From the NCBI GenBank assembly GCA_020636355.1, contig JACJYB010000004.1, positions 248,001 through 312,000 of the forward strand: a DNA stretch of 64,000 nt, written 5' to 3'. Position 1 is the first letter of the stretch. The number at the start of each line of letters is the position of its first letter. This document shows, in pieces, positions 35,143 to 43,257 of the stretch. Below the pieces are notes generated by a model. It searched no databases and was not told the origin of the DNA. It worked only from the letters and a program-made list of their open reading frames with translations. Made by a program: the position numbers and the translations under genes. The stretch is from Lewinellaceae bacterium. GTDB taxonomy: Bacteria > Bacteroidota > Bacteroidia > Chitinophagales > Saprospiraceae.

Positions 35143-36152
35143 CCGGTTACCTCCTCCAGCGGTTCCTCATTTTCTCCGGAATATTCGGTTCGCACCACAT
35201 CGGCGTCGTAACCCTGATCCTGCAACCAGCGGGCAAATAAATCCGTAAATCCATGGGTGACATAGATCTTCTCCGGATGCAATTCTCCAATCACTGTATT
35301 TAATGCATTCCAATCCACATGGTCGGAAAGGACAAATCCACGATCCACGCTTTGCCGGCGACGGTTGCCACGCACCATCATCCAGCCGGAAGCCGCTGCC
35401 GTCACCGGATCAGCAAAGCGCCGGATCCAGTTGGAGGCCATCCCCGAAGAGGGGGTAAGCACCAGAGCCCCGGTCAAGTCCTTTTTATTGGTCTTGTCCG
35501 TAATGCGCTCCGTCTTGGGTAAAGCTATGCCCATCTGACGGATCACATCGTGGGTGTTCTCGATGGCACCGTGCGCGTAGATGGGGCCAATCCCTGCATC
35601 GACACTACAGAGGATACGCTGTGCCTTACCCAGTGAATAAGCCGACAAAATGGAGGTACGTCCTTCTTCCTGATTCTCCCGCCACCAGTCATTGATTTCG
35701 GTGAAAACCTGCGTGGGTTCAGGCCATTGATAGATGGGTAATCCAAAAGTGCATTCGGTGATGAAGGTATGGCAGGGTACCGGTTCAAACGAACCGGCCA
35801 GCGGATCTGGAGCCAGCTTGTAGTCGCCGGTCACTACCCATACCTCTCCCTTATATTCCAACCGGACCTGGGCGGCACCCAGTACATGCGCGGCCGGATG
35901 GAACGAAACTTTCACCCCACGGATGGAAAACGTCGTCCCGTATGGATACCCGGTGGCCTGGATAAAAGAGCCTAGCCGCAATTTGAGCAATGGTACGGAA
36001 TCCTGCTGGGCAATGTACTGCCGGTGACCATAACGGGCATGATCCGAGTGGGCGTGGGTGATCACCGCCTTATTGACCTGGCGCCAGGGATCGATGTAGA
36101 AATCTCCCGGCGGACAATAGAAACCCTTATCGCTGAATGTCAGTAATGCCAT
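35139..36152 (-). CDS. Ligase-associated metallo-beta-lactamase DNA exonuclease
   Basis: A 337-residue protein of the metallo-beta-lactamase/beta-CASP nuclease group. Metal-binding motifs are ITHAHSDHARYG (HxHxDH), the downstream FHPAAHVLGAAQV, VVTGDYKL (motif 3 Asp), SDHVDWNAL and ETH-like VTHGF. Family members are annotated as ligase-associated DNA damage response exonucleases and occur beside an ATP-dependent ligase. Its stop overlaps the ligase start (ATGA), so they are co-translated. It diverges from the MarR-GNAT gene across a 99-base gap containing a palindrome. A role in end processing before ligation is the established inference for this pair, though the DNA damage signal is not known here. 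Confidence 0.88.
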   Translation of the reverse strand: MALLTFSDKGFYCPPGDFYIDPWRQVNKAVITHAHSDHARYGHRQYIAQQDSVPLLKLRLGSFIQATGYPYGTTFSIRGVKVSFHPAAHVLGAAQVRLEYKGEVWVVTGDYKLAPDPLAGSFEPVPCHTFITECTFGLPIYQWPEPTQVFTEINDWWRENQEEGRTSILSAYSLGKAQRILCSVDAGIGPIYAHGAIENTHDVIRQMGIALPKTERITDKTNKKDLTGALVLTPSSGMASNWIRRFADPVTAAASGWMMVRGNRRRQSVDRGFVLSDHVDWNALNTVIGELHPEKIYVTHGFTDLFARWLQDQGYDADVVRTEYSGENEEPLEEVTG

Positions 36153-36234
36153 GTGTCATACCGCTAACAATATCCCTAAGATATGGATCATTTCGCTGTT
36201 TAAAATTACGATAATAAATATGTATATTGAATAC

Positions 36235-36246
36235 GTAATTAATTAC
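36235..36246. promoter_or_regulatory. Perfect 12-bp palindrome before the MarR-GNAT start, candidate operator
   Basis: GTAATTAATTAC is a perfect palindrome that ends five bases before the start codon of the MarR-GNAT gene. It also lies between that gene and the divergent exonuclease. MarR-type repressors bind AT-rich dyads, so autoregulation is a reasonable proposal. AT-rich palindromes also arise by chance. Confidence 0.5.
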
Positions 36247-36251
36247 ATAAA

Positions 36252-37205
36252 ATGGATTATATAACTGATAATCAATATTTAACATTGCGATCCAGGTTGC
36301 GTAGTTTTCTGGATCGTCTCAACCAGGAAGAAAATAAAATCTATGAATCAGTTGGCGTGGACTTCCCGGTACGCTGGATGAATTTATTGAATTTATTACA
36401 CCTCAAGGCCTCCCCTATGCCCGTAACTGCAATCGCCCAGCAGCTGAATAAGTCGCATCCGGAGATCCATACCATTACCAAAGCCATGGAGTCCGCCGGC
36501 TATCTTTCATCGGTCACCGACCGGCGCGACAAGCGGAAACGCAAACTGTCGTTGACTACCAAAGGACAAGATATGGTCACCAGGTTGCTGCCCGTGTGGC
36601 AGGCGACCGAACGCGCTACCGAACAATGGATCCGGGAAAAAGCCCCTGAGTTTTTTCTGATTCTCCGCAATCTGGAATACTCCCTGAACACCCAGTCGTT
36701 TCATGACCGGGTGATGGAACTGTGGAAGGGACACCAAATGGCAGCGATCAACATTGATGTTCTACCTCCGGAAGAGTGGCCGGCCGTCCTCAACCATTAC
36801 CGGCACTTTAGCACCTTGAATCTGCCTGTCGCCGAAATCGAAGCGCTCCTGCATGACCCCAAAAAATATCTTATCAATGACGGCGGACAGCTTTTTGTTT
36901 ATTCCCGTGATGGTCAGCATATCGGCAGTGTGGCCGTCCGGCGGCTAAGCTTTGACATTGCACAAATTCTTTTCATTTGGGTGCATCCGAAGCATCGCCG
37001 GAAACAGATTGGTCACCGCCTTTTGCAACAAGCGCTGCGCCATGCCCGGTCCATCGGATGCCGCCAGGTCATATTCCACACTTCCCGATTCTTTATTGCC
37101 GCCGAATATCTGTTTCGGTCAAATCAATTTGTCTACACCTCAAAATATAAACACAGTTTTCCACCCCCGGAACCACTGCATGCGACGATGGTAGTGGCGT
37201 TGTAA
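36252..37205 (+). CDS. MarR regulator fused to GNAT acetyltransferase
   Basis: A 317-residue two-domain protein. The N-terminal half (about 5-145) is a MarR-type winged helix: AIAQQLNKSHPEIHTITKAMESAGYL holds the recognition helix and VTDRRDKRKRKLSLTTKG the wing. The C-terminal half (about 160-310) is a GNAT N-acetyltransferase with an acetyl-CoA-binding loop in LFIWVHPKHRRKQIGHRLLQQAL. MarR-GNAT fusions are a known domain architecture. It may repress transcription and acetylate a small amine or protein; which one is not visible. It lies divergent from the ligase-exonuclease pair, with a palindrome next to its start codon. Confidence 0.88.
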   Translation: MDYITDNQYLTLRSRLRSFLDRLNQEENKIYESVGVDFPVRWMNLLNLLHLKASPMPVTAIAQQLNKSHPEIHTITKAMESAGYLSSVTDRRDKRKRKLSLTTKGQDMVTRLLPVWQATERATEQWIREKAPEFFLILRNLEYSLNTQSFHDRVMELWKGHQMAAINIDVLPPEEWPAVLNHYRHFSTLNLPVAEIEALLHDPKKYLINDGGQLFVYSRDGQHIGSVAVRRLSFDIAQILFIWVHPKHRRKQIGHRLLQQALRHARSIGCRQVIFHTSRFFIAAEYLFRSNQFVYTSKYKHSFPPPEPLHATMVVAL

Positions 37206-37451
37206 GAAAGTGGTGTTGTGGGATTGTGGCATTACGGTTTTGTGGTGTCATGGGATTATGGGATTGAGGTTTTATGGCATCTTGGTTTTCCCTCTAATGT
37301 CTGATTTCTATTGAAGTTTTGTGGGATTATGGTTTTATGGTGTTGTGGTTTTATGGCATCTAGGTTTTCCTTCTAATGTCTAATGTCTAAATGCTGGTAT
37401 CTGGTGTCTGACTACTAATTTGTATTTTACCTCCCAACACATCAAGCAGCT
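37206..37451. repeat. Repeat-rich intergenic stretch with two 37-base direct copies
   Basis: The 246-base gap is built of GTGGGATTATGG-like words. A 37-base segment at 37268-37304 recurs at 37347-37383 with few changes (both start GGTTTTATGGCATCT and continue GGTTTTCC). A TGACTACTAAT fragment at the end resembles the TACTGAY arrays. No coding frame was found. Confidence 0.6.
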
Positions 37452-38564
37452 ATGCCGACCATCGATCGCATTACCATTTATGCATTTTCTATTCCGTTGA
37501 CAGAGCCTTTTGTTATCTCGCGCGAAACGGTGACGGATGCGCCCGGGATCATTATCCGGATTCAGGACTCGGACGGAGCGGAAGGTTTTGGAGAATGCAC
37601 CCCGTTCCAAAGCATCAATGGAGAAGTTCAGGCTGCCCAATATGCGTTGGCCCCGGCACTGGCAAGACAATGGATCGGTATGGATTCCCGGAACATCAAA
37701 GCCAGGATGCATGATCTGGATCGCTTTGTGTTTGGAAATACGAATCTGAAAAGTGCCTTCGATCTGGCACTGTACGACCTCAATGCCAAACATGCCGGCG
37801 AGCCACTCTACCGGTACCTGGGCGGCGATATGACGCGTTCCCTGCCTACGGATATGACCATTGGCATCGACCAGCCGGAGGTGATGGCCGAGCAGGCGAT
37901 CCGGTTTGTCCAAAGTGGATTTGAAACCATTAAAGTCAAATTGGGCAAATCAGCTGCCGAGGACAAAGTCAGATTGGACAGCATCCGCAAAGCTGTCGGT
38001 CCGGAGATAGATCTCCGTATCGACGCGAACCAGGGCTGGTCGCGGGACGATGCCTTATCCGTTTTGAGGCATGCGGGTGAACTTGGCATCGGGCATTGTG
38101 AAGAGCCCATCGCCCGCTGGGATCTGGCCGGACAGGTCTATCTGACTGCTAATAGTCCCGTACCCATCATGGCGGACGAGTCCTTGTTTACCTCAACGGA
38201 TGCCCAGCGGTTGATCGATTTCAACGCCTGTCATCAGTTTAATTTAAAACTGGGCAAGTCCGGAGGCATCCTTGACGGGATCCGTATCCTGCAGTTGGCT
38301 ACCGAAAACAACATCATTTGTCAGGTAGGCTGTTTTTCAGAAACCCGTTTTGCCATAACTGCCCTGGCGCACCTCGTTTATGCTTACCCGATCATTCATT
38401 ACTACGACATGGATAGTCCGATCATGCTCGTCGAGGATCCCGTTATGGGAGGTATCCGGTACACGGACCAGGGTACTGTCGAACTGGATGATCATGAACC
38501 CGGCATCGGTGCTTCCTGGGATCCGGCCTTTTTGGCCCGGTTACCGCAACAAGTGATCTCTTGA
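37452..38564 (+). CDS. Dipeptide epimerase (enolase superfamily, MLE group)
   Basis: A 370-residue enzyme. The N-terminal capping domain is residues 1-130, followed by the TIM barrel. Catalytic residues by position: Lys163 in KVKLGK, Asp191 in RIDANQGW, Glu217 or Glu218 in CEEP, Asp242/Glu243 in ADES, and Lys266 in NLKLGKSGG, the hallmark set of L-Ala-D/L-Glu epimerases and related dipeptide epimerases. These interconvert stereoisomers of dipeptides released from murein. The stop overlaps the TTG start of the DUF819 membrane protein (TTGA), so the pair may form a transporter-enzyme unit for murein peptide recycling; that is inference. No other recycling genes are adjacent. Confidence 0.88.
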   Translation: MPTIDRITIYAFSIPLTEPFVISRETVTDAPGIIIRIQDSDGAEGFGECTPFQSINGEVQAAQYALAPALARQWIGMDSRNIKARMHDLDRFVFGNTNLKSAFDLALYDLNAKHAGEPLYRYLGGDMTRSLPTDMTIGIDQPEVMAEQAIRFVQSGFETIKVKLGKSAAEDKVRLDSIRKAVGPEIDLRIDANQGWSRDDALSVLRHAGELGIGHCEEPIARWDLAGQVYLTANSPVPIMADESLFTSTDAQRLIDFNACHQFNLKLGKSGGILDGIRILQLATENNIICQVGCFSETRFAITALAHLVYAYPIIHYYDMDSPIMLVEDPVMGGIRYTDQGTVELDDHEPGIGASWDPAFLARLPQQVIS

Positions 38565-39727
38565 GTACCCTGGTAGGACCAGGTCAGTCATTGACCATTT
38601 TTGCCATCCTGGTACTGGCAGCCGCAGCCGGAATTGTCGGTGAAGCGAAAGGATGGTACGGCAAGGTGTCCGGCGTATTCATTACCATCCTTGGCTGTGC
38701 ATTTTTAGTCACCTTCAATGTGATGCCCAGCGCCTCCGATCAGCAAATCGAAGTACCCGTTTACCAGTTTGTTTTCACTTATTTCGTTCCGTTTTCTATT
38801 CCGCCGCTTTTATTTAATGCTCAGATCAAAAAGATATGGCGGGAAGCCGGGCGTCTGACGATCCTGTTTTTGCTGGGAACCGTCGGGGTTATTTTAGGCG
38901 CTATCATCGCTTACCTGGTGATCAATCTGGGTCCGGAAACCAGTAAGGTAGCCAGTGTCTTTATCGGTACCTATACGGGAGGAAGTGTCAATTTCATGTC
39001 GGTGGCAGCCGCCCTGGATTTTGTGCGCAGCCCACTGTTTGCAGCCTGTGTAGCGGTTGACAACGTTTATACCAATGTCTATTTCCTGCTCATCTTTACC
39101 ATCCCGGTATGGAGCATTATCCGCCGGTTTTATCCCTATTACAGCGAGGAAGAAAAAGAATTGGCCGATCACCCAACCGTTCCGATAACCGGCTTTAAAA
39201 TTGAGGATCTGGCACAAGTTCTTTTGATCACCGCAAGTATTGTAGCCATTGGTGCAGGTCTGAATGGTCCGTTGCAACAACTTTTGCATACATCCATACA
39301 AATGGATATCGTGGTCATCACTGTCCTGACTCTGGTCCTTGTCAATGCATTTCCCGCCTTTTTCAGCAAATTGGAGCCATCTGCCTTTCCGATAGGCGTA
39401 TGGTTGATGTTTGTTTTTATCGCTGCAATCGGAGCCGCCTCAGACATAAAAGCGATACTGCACTCCAGCCCGGCCATTATCGGGTTTGTATCGATCATTC
39501 TTATCGTTCATTTTATTTTCATCCTGCTGGCCGGTTACTGGTTGAAATTTTCACTCAAAGAAATAGCCATCGCTTCCATCGCCAATATTGGGGGGCCATC
39601 CGTGTCCGCACCTATGGCAGCGAATTACGGCATGAAAATGGCCGTAACGCCGGCCATTCTGATTGCAATATTAGGCTATGTAATTGGCACCATTCTGGGC
39701 ATCGGATTCGGAGCCATTACCGGATAA
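38561..39727 (+). CDS. DUF819-family membrane protein, probable transporter
   Basis: A 388-residue protein with about ten membrane helices and the repeated GGS motifs (IGTYTGGSVNFMS near residue 140, and NIGGPSVSAPMAANYG near 350) of the DUF819 family. The start is TTG, overlapping the preceding stop (TTGA), and there is no convincing alternative for more than 40 codons. The family function is not established. Coupling to a dipeptide epimerase suggests uptake or export of dipeptides or amino acids, but this is context-based. The loop of charged residues (YSEEEKELADHP) near residue 195 would be cytoplasmic or periplasmic. Confidence 0.82.
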   Translation: MSTLVGPGQSLTIFAILVLAAAAGIVGEAKGWYGKVSGVFITILGCAFLVTFNVMPSASDQQIEVPVYQFVFTYFVPFSIPPLLFNAQIKKIWREAGRLTILFLLGTVGVILGAIIAYLVINLGPETSKVASVFIGTYTGGSVNFMSVAAALDFVRSPLFAACVAVDNVYTNVYFLLIFTIPVWSIIRRFYPYYSEEEKELADHPTVPITGFKIEDLAQVLLITASIVAIGAGLNGPLQQLLHTSIQMDIVVITVLTLVLVNAFPAFFSKLEPSAFPIGVWLMFVFIAAIGAASDIKAILHSSPAIIGFVSIILIVHFIFILLAGYWLKFSLKEIAIASIANIGGPSVSAPMAANYGMKMAVTPAILIAILGYVIGTILGIGFGAITG

Positions 39728-39904
39728 CTGCCCCCGTGTTCAGCGTATCCATATTCCGGTTTTTCAAAACTAATTTCAAATAGCCAGAGTGATTGTCCTG
39801 AATTAAGACACAACAGATTCATCCCGGATTCCGTGGAATTTGAACAGAATTAACACATCATATGATATAATTCATTAATTTTGATGGGCGAAGAAGTCCG
39901 CATA

Positions 39905-40477
39905 ATGAGAAAAGCCTTATCCTTAATTATCCTAGTATTTACCGCTTTAGCGATGCGGGCACAAGAGAACCTGCCTGCTGTCGACAAGAGCCCTCTGGAT
40001 GTCGCCTATTATCCTACGAATACTGCATTCCGCAACTTCCAAAAAGGTGCTGAACGAGACATTCAGCCAAAAGCCCGGATCCTCTATTCCAGGCCGCAAA
40101 AAAAAGGGCGCAGCATTTTCGGAGAACTGGTTCCTTATGGGGAAATATGGAGGCTCGGGGCGAATGAAGCTACCGAATTGACCTTATATACCGATGCCAT
40201 GCTGGGCGATGTTGCTTTGAAAGCTGGTACCTATAGCCTCTTTGCTTTAGTTGAAGAAGATAGCTGGACTTTCCTGGTAAGCACTGATCTGTATATATGG
40301 GGCCAATACCATATGGATGAATCCAAGATCATCGCCCGGGTAAGTGCCCCGGTAATGAAAATGGATGAAGAAGCGGAGGCATTTACGATAACCTTTGTGG
40401 ATCAAGAAAATGGTTCCGTGGCGCTTCTGTTCGCATGGGATCATACCAAGGTTGAGCTACCGATAAAGTTTAAATAA
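39905..40477 (+). CDS. DUF2911 domain exported protein
   Basis: A 190-residue protein with a Sec signal (MRKALSLIILVFTALAMRA). The frame is open to 39881, but the ATG at 39905 gives a proper signal peptide. The mature part contains RPQKKGRSIFGELVPYGEIWRLGANEATELTLYTD and LKAGTYSLFALVE, the DUF2911 signature common in Bacteroidota. The role is unknown; it is predicted to be periplasmic or surface-exposed. It is followed by a strong terminator at 40507. Confidence 0.82.
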   Translation: MRKALSLIILVFTALAMRAQENLPAVDKSPLDVAYYPTNTAFRNFQKGAERDIQPKARILYSRPQKKGRSIFGELVPYGEIWRLGANEATELTLYTDAMLGDVALKAGTYSLFALVEEDSWTFLVSTDLYIWGQYHMDESKIIARVSAPVMKMDEEAEAFTITFVDQENGSVALLFAWDHTKVELPIKFK

Positions 40478-40506
40478 GAAATCTACAACCAACCAATCAG
40501 ATTTCA

Positions 40507-40539
40507 AATGCGTTTCGCCCCCCGGAACGCATTTTTTTT
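40507..40539 (+). terminator. Intrinsic terminator after DUF2911 gene
   Basis: AATGCGTTTCG at 40507-40517 pairs with CGGAACGCATT at 40523-40533 (11 bp, one G-U, 5-base loop) and leads into a T run through 40539. It lies 29 bases after the stop codon. Confidence 0.85.
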
Positions 40540-40689
40540 GCCCGCCTGTAAAATGATATTTCGTCGACACAATTCCTGATTTGATCTCTTTTAAGGAATT
40601 ATTAACGGCCTGGTGCCAACGAAAAGTGGCGTGAAGCATTGATTATGGCATACGTTTGCATCCTAAATTCAAACAAATCACTGACTGCA

Positions 40690-43197
40690 ATGAAAAAATT
40701 CTGTACATCCATTTTACTCCTCGTATTCTCGACCAGTATGGGTCTGTTAACAGCACAGGTCCCGTTCGGTGGGCGCACACAGGGGCCGACCATTACCGGC
40801 AAAATTTCCGGAGTGCTGCAAGATTCTACCGCACAAACCATGGTTGAATTCGCCACCGTTTCGGTGCTCAAAGCCGGATCGGACAAAGTGGTGAATGGCA
40901 CAGTAAGCGAGGACGGTGGCGTCTTTAAAGTCATCGAACTAGCTCTGGGAAAATACGATCTTCAACTTTCCTTTATTGGCTATACCACCAAAACCATTAA
41001 GAACATAGAGCTAACGCCCGACAAACCTGATGTGGATTTGGGTACCATACTGATGTCCTCCGACCAATTGATGCTTGATGAGGTGGAAGTGGTCGGTCAG
41101 GCTGCTATCGTAGAAAACAAGGTGGATCGCATCGTGTATAATGCGGATAAGGATCCCTCCACGGCTGGCGGAGATGCGACCGATGTGTTACGCAAAGTTC
41201 CACTGCTGTCCGTAGACATGGACGGTAACGTTTCGCTCCGGGGCTCGAGTAATCTGCAGATCCTGATCAATGGGAAACCATCCGGCATGTTTTCTTCCAA
41301 CGTAGGCGATGCGCTGCGGATGATCCCTTCCGACCAGATAAAAAATGTAGAAGTCATCACAACACCCGGCGCCAAGTACGACGCGGAAGGAACCGGGGGA
41401 ATTATCAACATCATTACCAAGAAAAAAACCATTGACGGTTTTAGTGGATCTTTAAACGGTTCACTGGGTAACATCCAAAACAATGGAGGTCTGAATTTCA
41501 ACTTCGCCCGTGGACGTTTCGGCTTAAATGGCGGAGGAGGTACCTTCTTCTCCTGGCCCCAGGACGGTCCTTCATCTTTTTACCGGGAAGATTATCTGGA
41601 AAATTCGGTGCGGACCTTGTCCCAGGTGGGTAACAGTACCACCCAGCGTATCGGATTCCGTGGTACCGCCGGCGCATTTTATGATTTTAATGCCTATAAC
41701 AGCATCAATACATCCTTTAATCTAAGGGGTTTTTCCTTCAACCGGGATGGTTATCAGGACGCTGTTTTCAGCGATCCTTCGGCTAATTTTATCCAAAATT
41801 ACCGAAGAACAACCGATGGGAGCAATGGTCGTGATGGATTTGACTGGAATACGGATTATAAGAAAACATTCAAAAATCCCGGGCAGGAGTTCACCCTGGC
41901 GTTTCAGTTGAGTGGTGAAAATTCCAACAACAATTCCCAACTGGGGACCACCTATGAAAATGGTGGAACCGATCTGTTGCAAAAAACCTTCAACGATGGG
42001 GTAAACCGCGAGTATACCCTGCAGTCCGATTATACGCATCCATTCGGTGAAAAATACAAACTGGAGACGGGAGCAAAAGCAGTATTCCGCCACATCAATT
42101 CCGATTCACGGTATTCCAATTTCGATTATACCTTGTCCGAATACGTGACCGATCCTCAGCGTTCCAATATTTTGCTTTACGATCAGGATGTCTATGCCGG
42201 ATACGGTTCGCTGACCATTAATTTTAATGCTGCCTATAGCATGGTAGCCGGACTACGTTATGAGCACACCTCGATAGCCGGTGACCTGAAACAAGGCGAA
42301 ACAACCTTTACCAATCAGTACGACAATTTTGTACCAAGCCTGATTGTGTCGCGCAAATTCAAGAATTTCTCCACCTTGAAAGTCAGCTATGCCCGAAGGA
42401 TTCAGCGCCCAAGCCTGGAATTTATCAATCCATTTCAGGACATATCCGATCCTTTGAACATATCCTACGGAAACCCTGATCTTAACCCGGAGCTATCCGA
42501 TCAATACGACCTTGGCTATACCGCATTCCTGAAGGGGTCGGTATTGAACTCGTCGATTTATTATCGTCGTACCAAGGACGTCATTGAGCGATACCTGACC
42601 ATTGATGCAGAGGGAATAGCATCCACTTCTTTTCAGAATCTGGGTCTTTCCGAAAATTATGGGTTAAATGTTTTCGGGTCGTTTCCAATCACCAAATTTT
42701 GGACGTTACGCAGTAGCATAGACGTCAATTATCTGAATATCACCAGCAATCTGGGTGGAGAATCGGTGTCCAACCAGGGTATGCAATATCGCATCTTTGG
42801 CAATACCTCATTTAAACTGAAGAAAGACTGGCAGATAGAAGCCTTCGGGTTTTTCAATTCACCGCGCTTCACTCTGCAGGGAACATTCCCCTCTTTCTCC
42901 ATGTATAGCATTGGCATCAGCAAGGAGTTCTTGAATAAGCGTGCTTCTCTGGGCATCCGGGCCGTTTCACCATTCCAGAAATACCTGAATTTCAAAACGG
43001 AATTAAGTGGCGCGACTTTTACCCAAACCAGCAATTTCAGCATGCCATTCCGGTCGGTTGGTGTCACCTTCCGCTACAGCTTCGGTAAACTGGATTTCAA
43101 AGCCCGCGAAAGAGGCAGTTCCATTAAAAACGATGACCTCAAATCCGGAGGCGACAATAACCAGATGGGCGGCAATAACACGCAGCAGCGCAAGTAA
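40690..43197 (+). CDS. TonB-type outer-membrane beta-barrel receptor
   Basis: An 835-residue outer-membrane protein with signal peptide MKKFCTSILLLVFSTSMGLLTA. Order: carboxypeptidase-regulatory-like beta-sandwich (about 30-115, with LQLSFIGYTTKTI), plug domain (about 120-230, LRKVPLLSVDMDGNVSLRG and KYDAEGTGGIINIITKK), then a barrel to the end (RRIQRPSLEFINPF, SDPLNISYGNPDLNPELSDQYDLGY). It fits the outer membrane beta-barrel (OMP_b-brl_2/3-like) subgroup of TonB-dependent receptors. The substrate is unknown. The frame opens upstream at 40639, but the ATG at 40690 begins a clean signal peptide. A terminator follows. Confidence 0.85.
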   Translation: MKKFCTSILLLVFSTSMGLLTAQVPFGGRTQGPTITGKISGVLQDSTAQTMVEFATVSVLKAGSDKVVNGTVSEDGGVFKVIELALGKYDLQLSFIGYTTKTIKNIELTPDKPDVDLGTILMSSDQLMLDEVEVVGQAAIVENKVDRIVYNADKDPSTAGGDATDVLRKVPLLSVDMDGNVSLRGSSNLQILINGKPSGMFSSNVGDALRMIPSDQIKNVEVITTPGAKYDAEGTGGIINIITKKKTIDGFSGSLNGSLGNIQNNGGLNFNFARGRFGLNGGGGTFFSWPQDGPSSFYREDYLENSVRTLSQVGNSTTQRIGFRGTAGAFYDFNAYNSINTSFNLRGFSFNRDGYQDAVFSDPSANFIQNYRRTTDGSNGRDGFDWNTDYKKTFKNPGQEFTLAFQLSGENSNNNSQLGTTYENGGTDLLQKTFNDGVNREYTLQSDYTHPFGEKYKLETGAKAVFRHINSDSRYSNFDYTLSEYVTDPQRSNILLYDQDVYAGYGSLTINFNAAYSMVAGLRYEHTSIAGDLKQGETTFTNQYDNFVPSLIVSRKFKNFSTLKVSYARRIQRPSLEFINPFQDISDPLNISYGNPDLNPELSDQYDLGYTAFLKGSVLNSSIYYRRTKDVIERYLTIDAEGIASTSFQNLGLSENYGLNVFGSFPITKFWTLRSSIDVNYLNITSNLGGESVSNQGMQYRIFGNTSFKLKKDWQIEAFGFFNSPRFTLQGTFPSFSMYSIGISKEFLNKRASLGIRAVSPFQKYLNFKTELSGATFTQTSNFSMPFRSVGVTFRYSFGKLDFKARERGSSIKNDDLKSGGDNNQMGGNNTQQRK

Positions 43198-43223
43198 GTA
43201 ACTTTATTTTCATAAGCTTTTCA

Positions 43224-43257
43224 GGGTTTGGGCGATACCGTCCAAACCCATTTTTTA
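43224..43257 (+). terminator. Intrinsic terminator after TonB-type receptor gene
   Basis: GGGTTTGGG at 43224-43232 pairs with TCCAAACCC at 43241-43249 (9 bp with one G-U, 8-base loop), and six Ts follow at 43251-43256. The next gene on the opposite strand ends at 43255, so the T tract overlaps its stop region. Confidence 0.85.
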
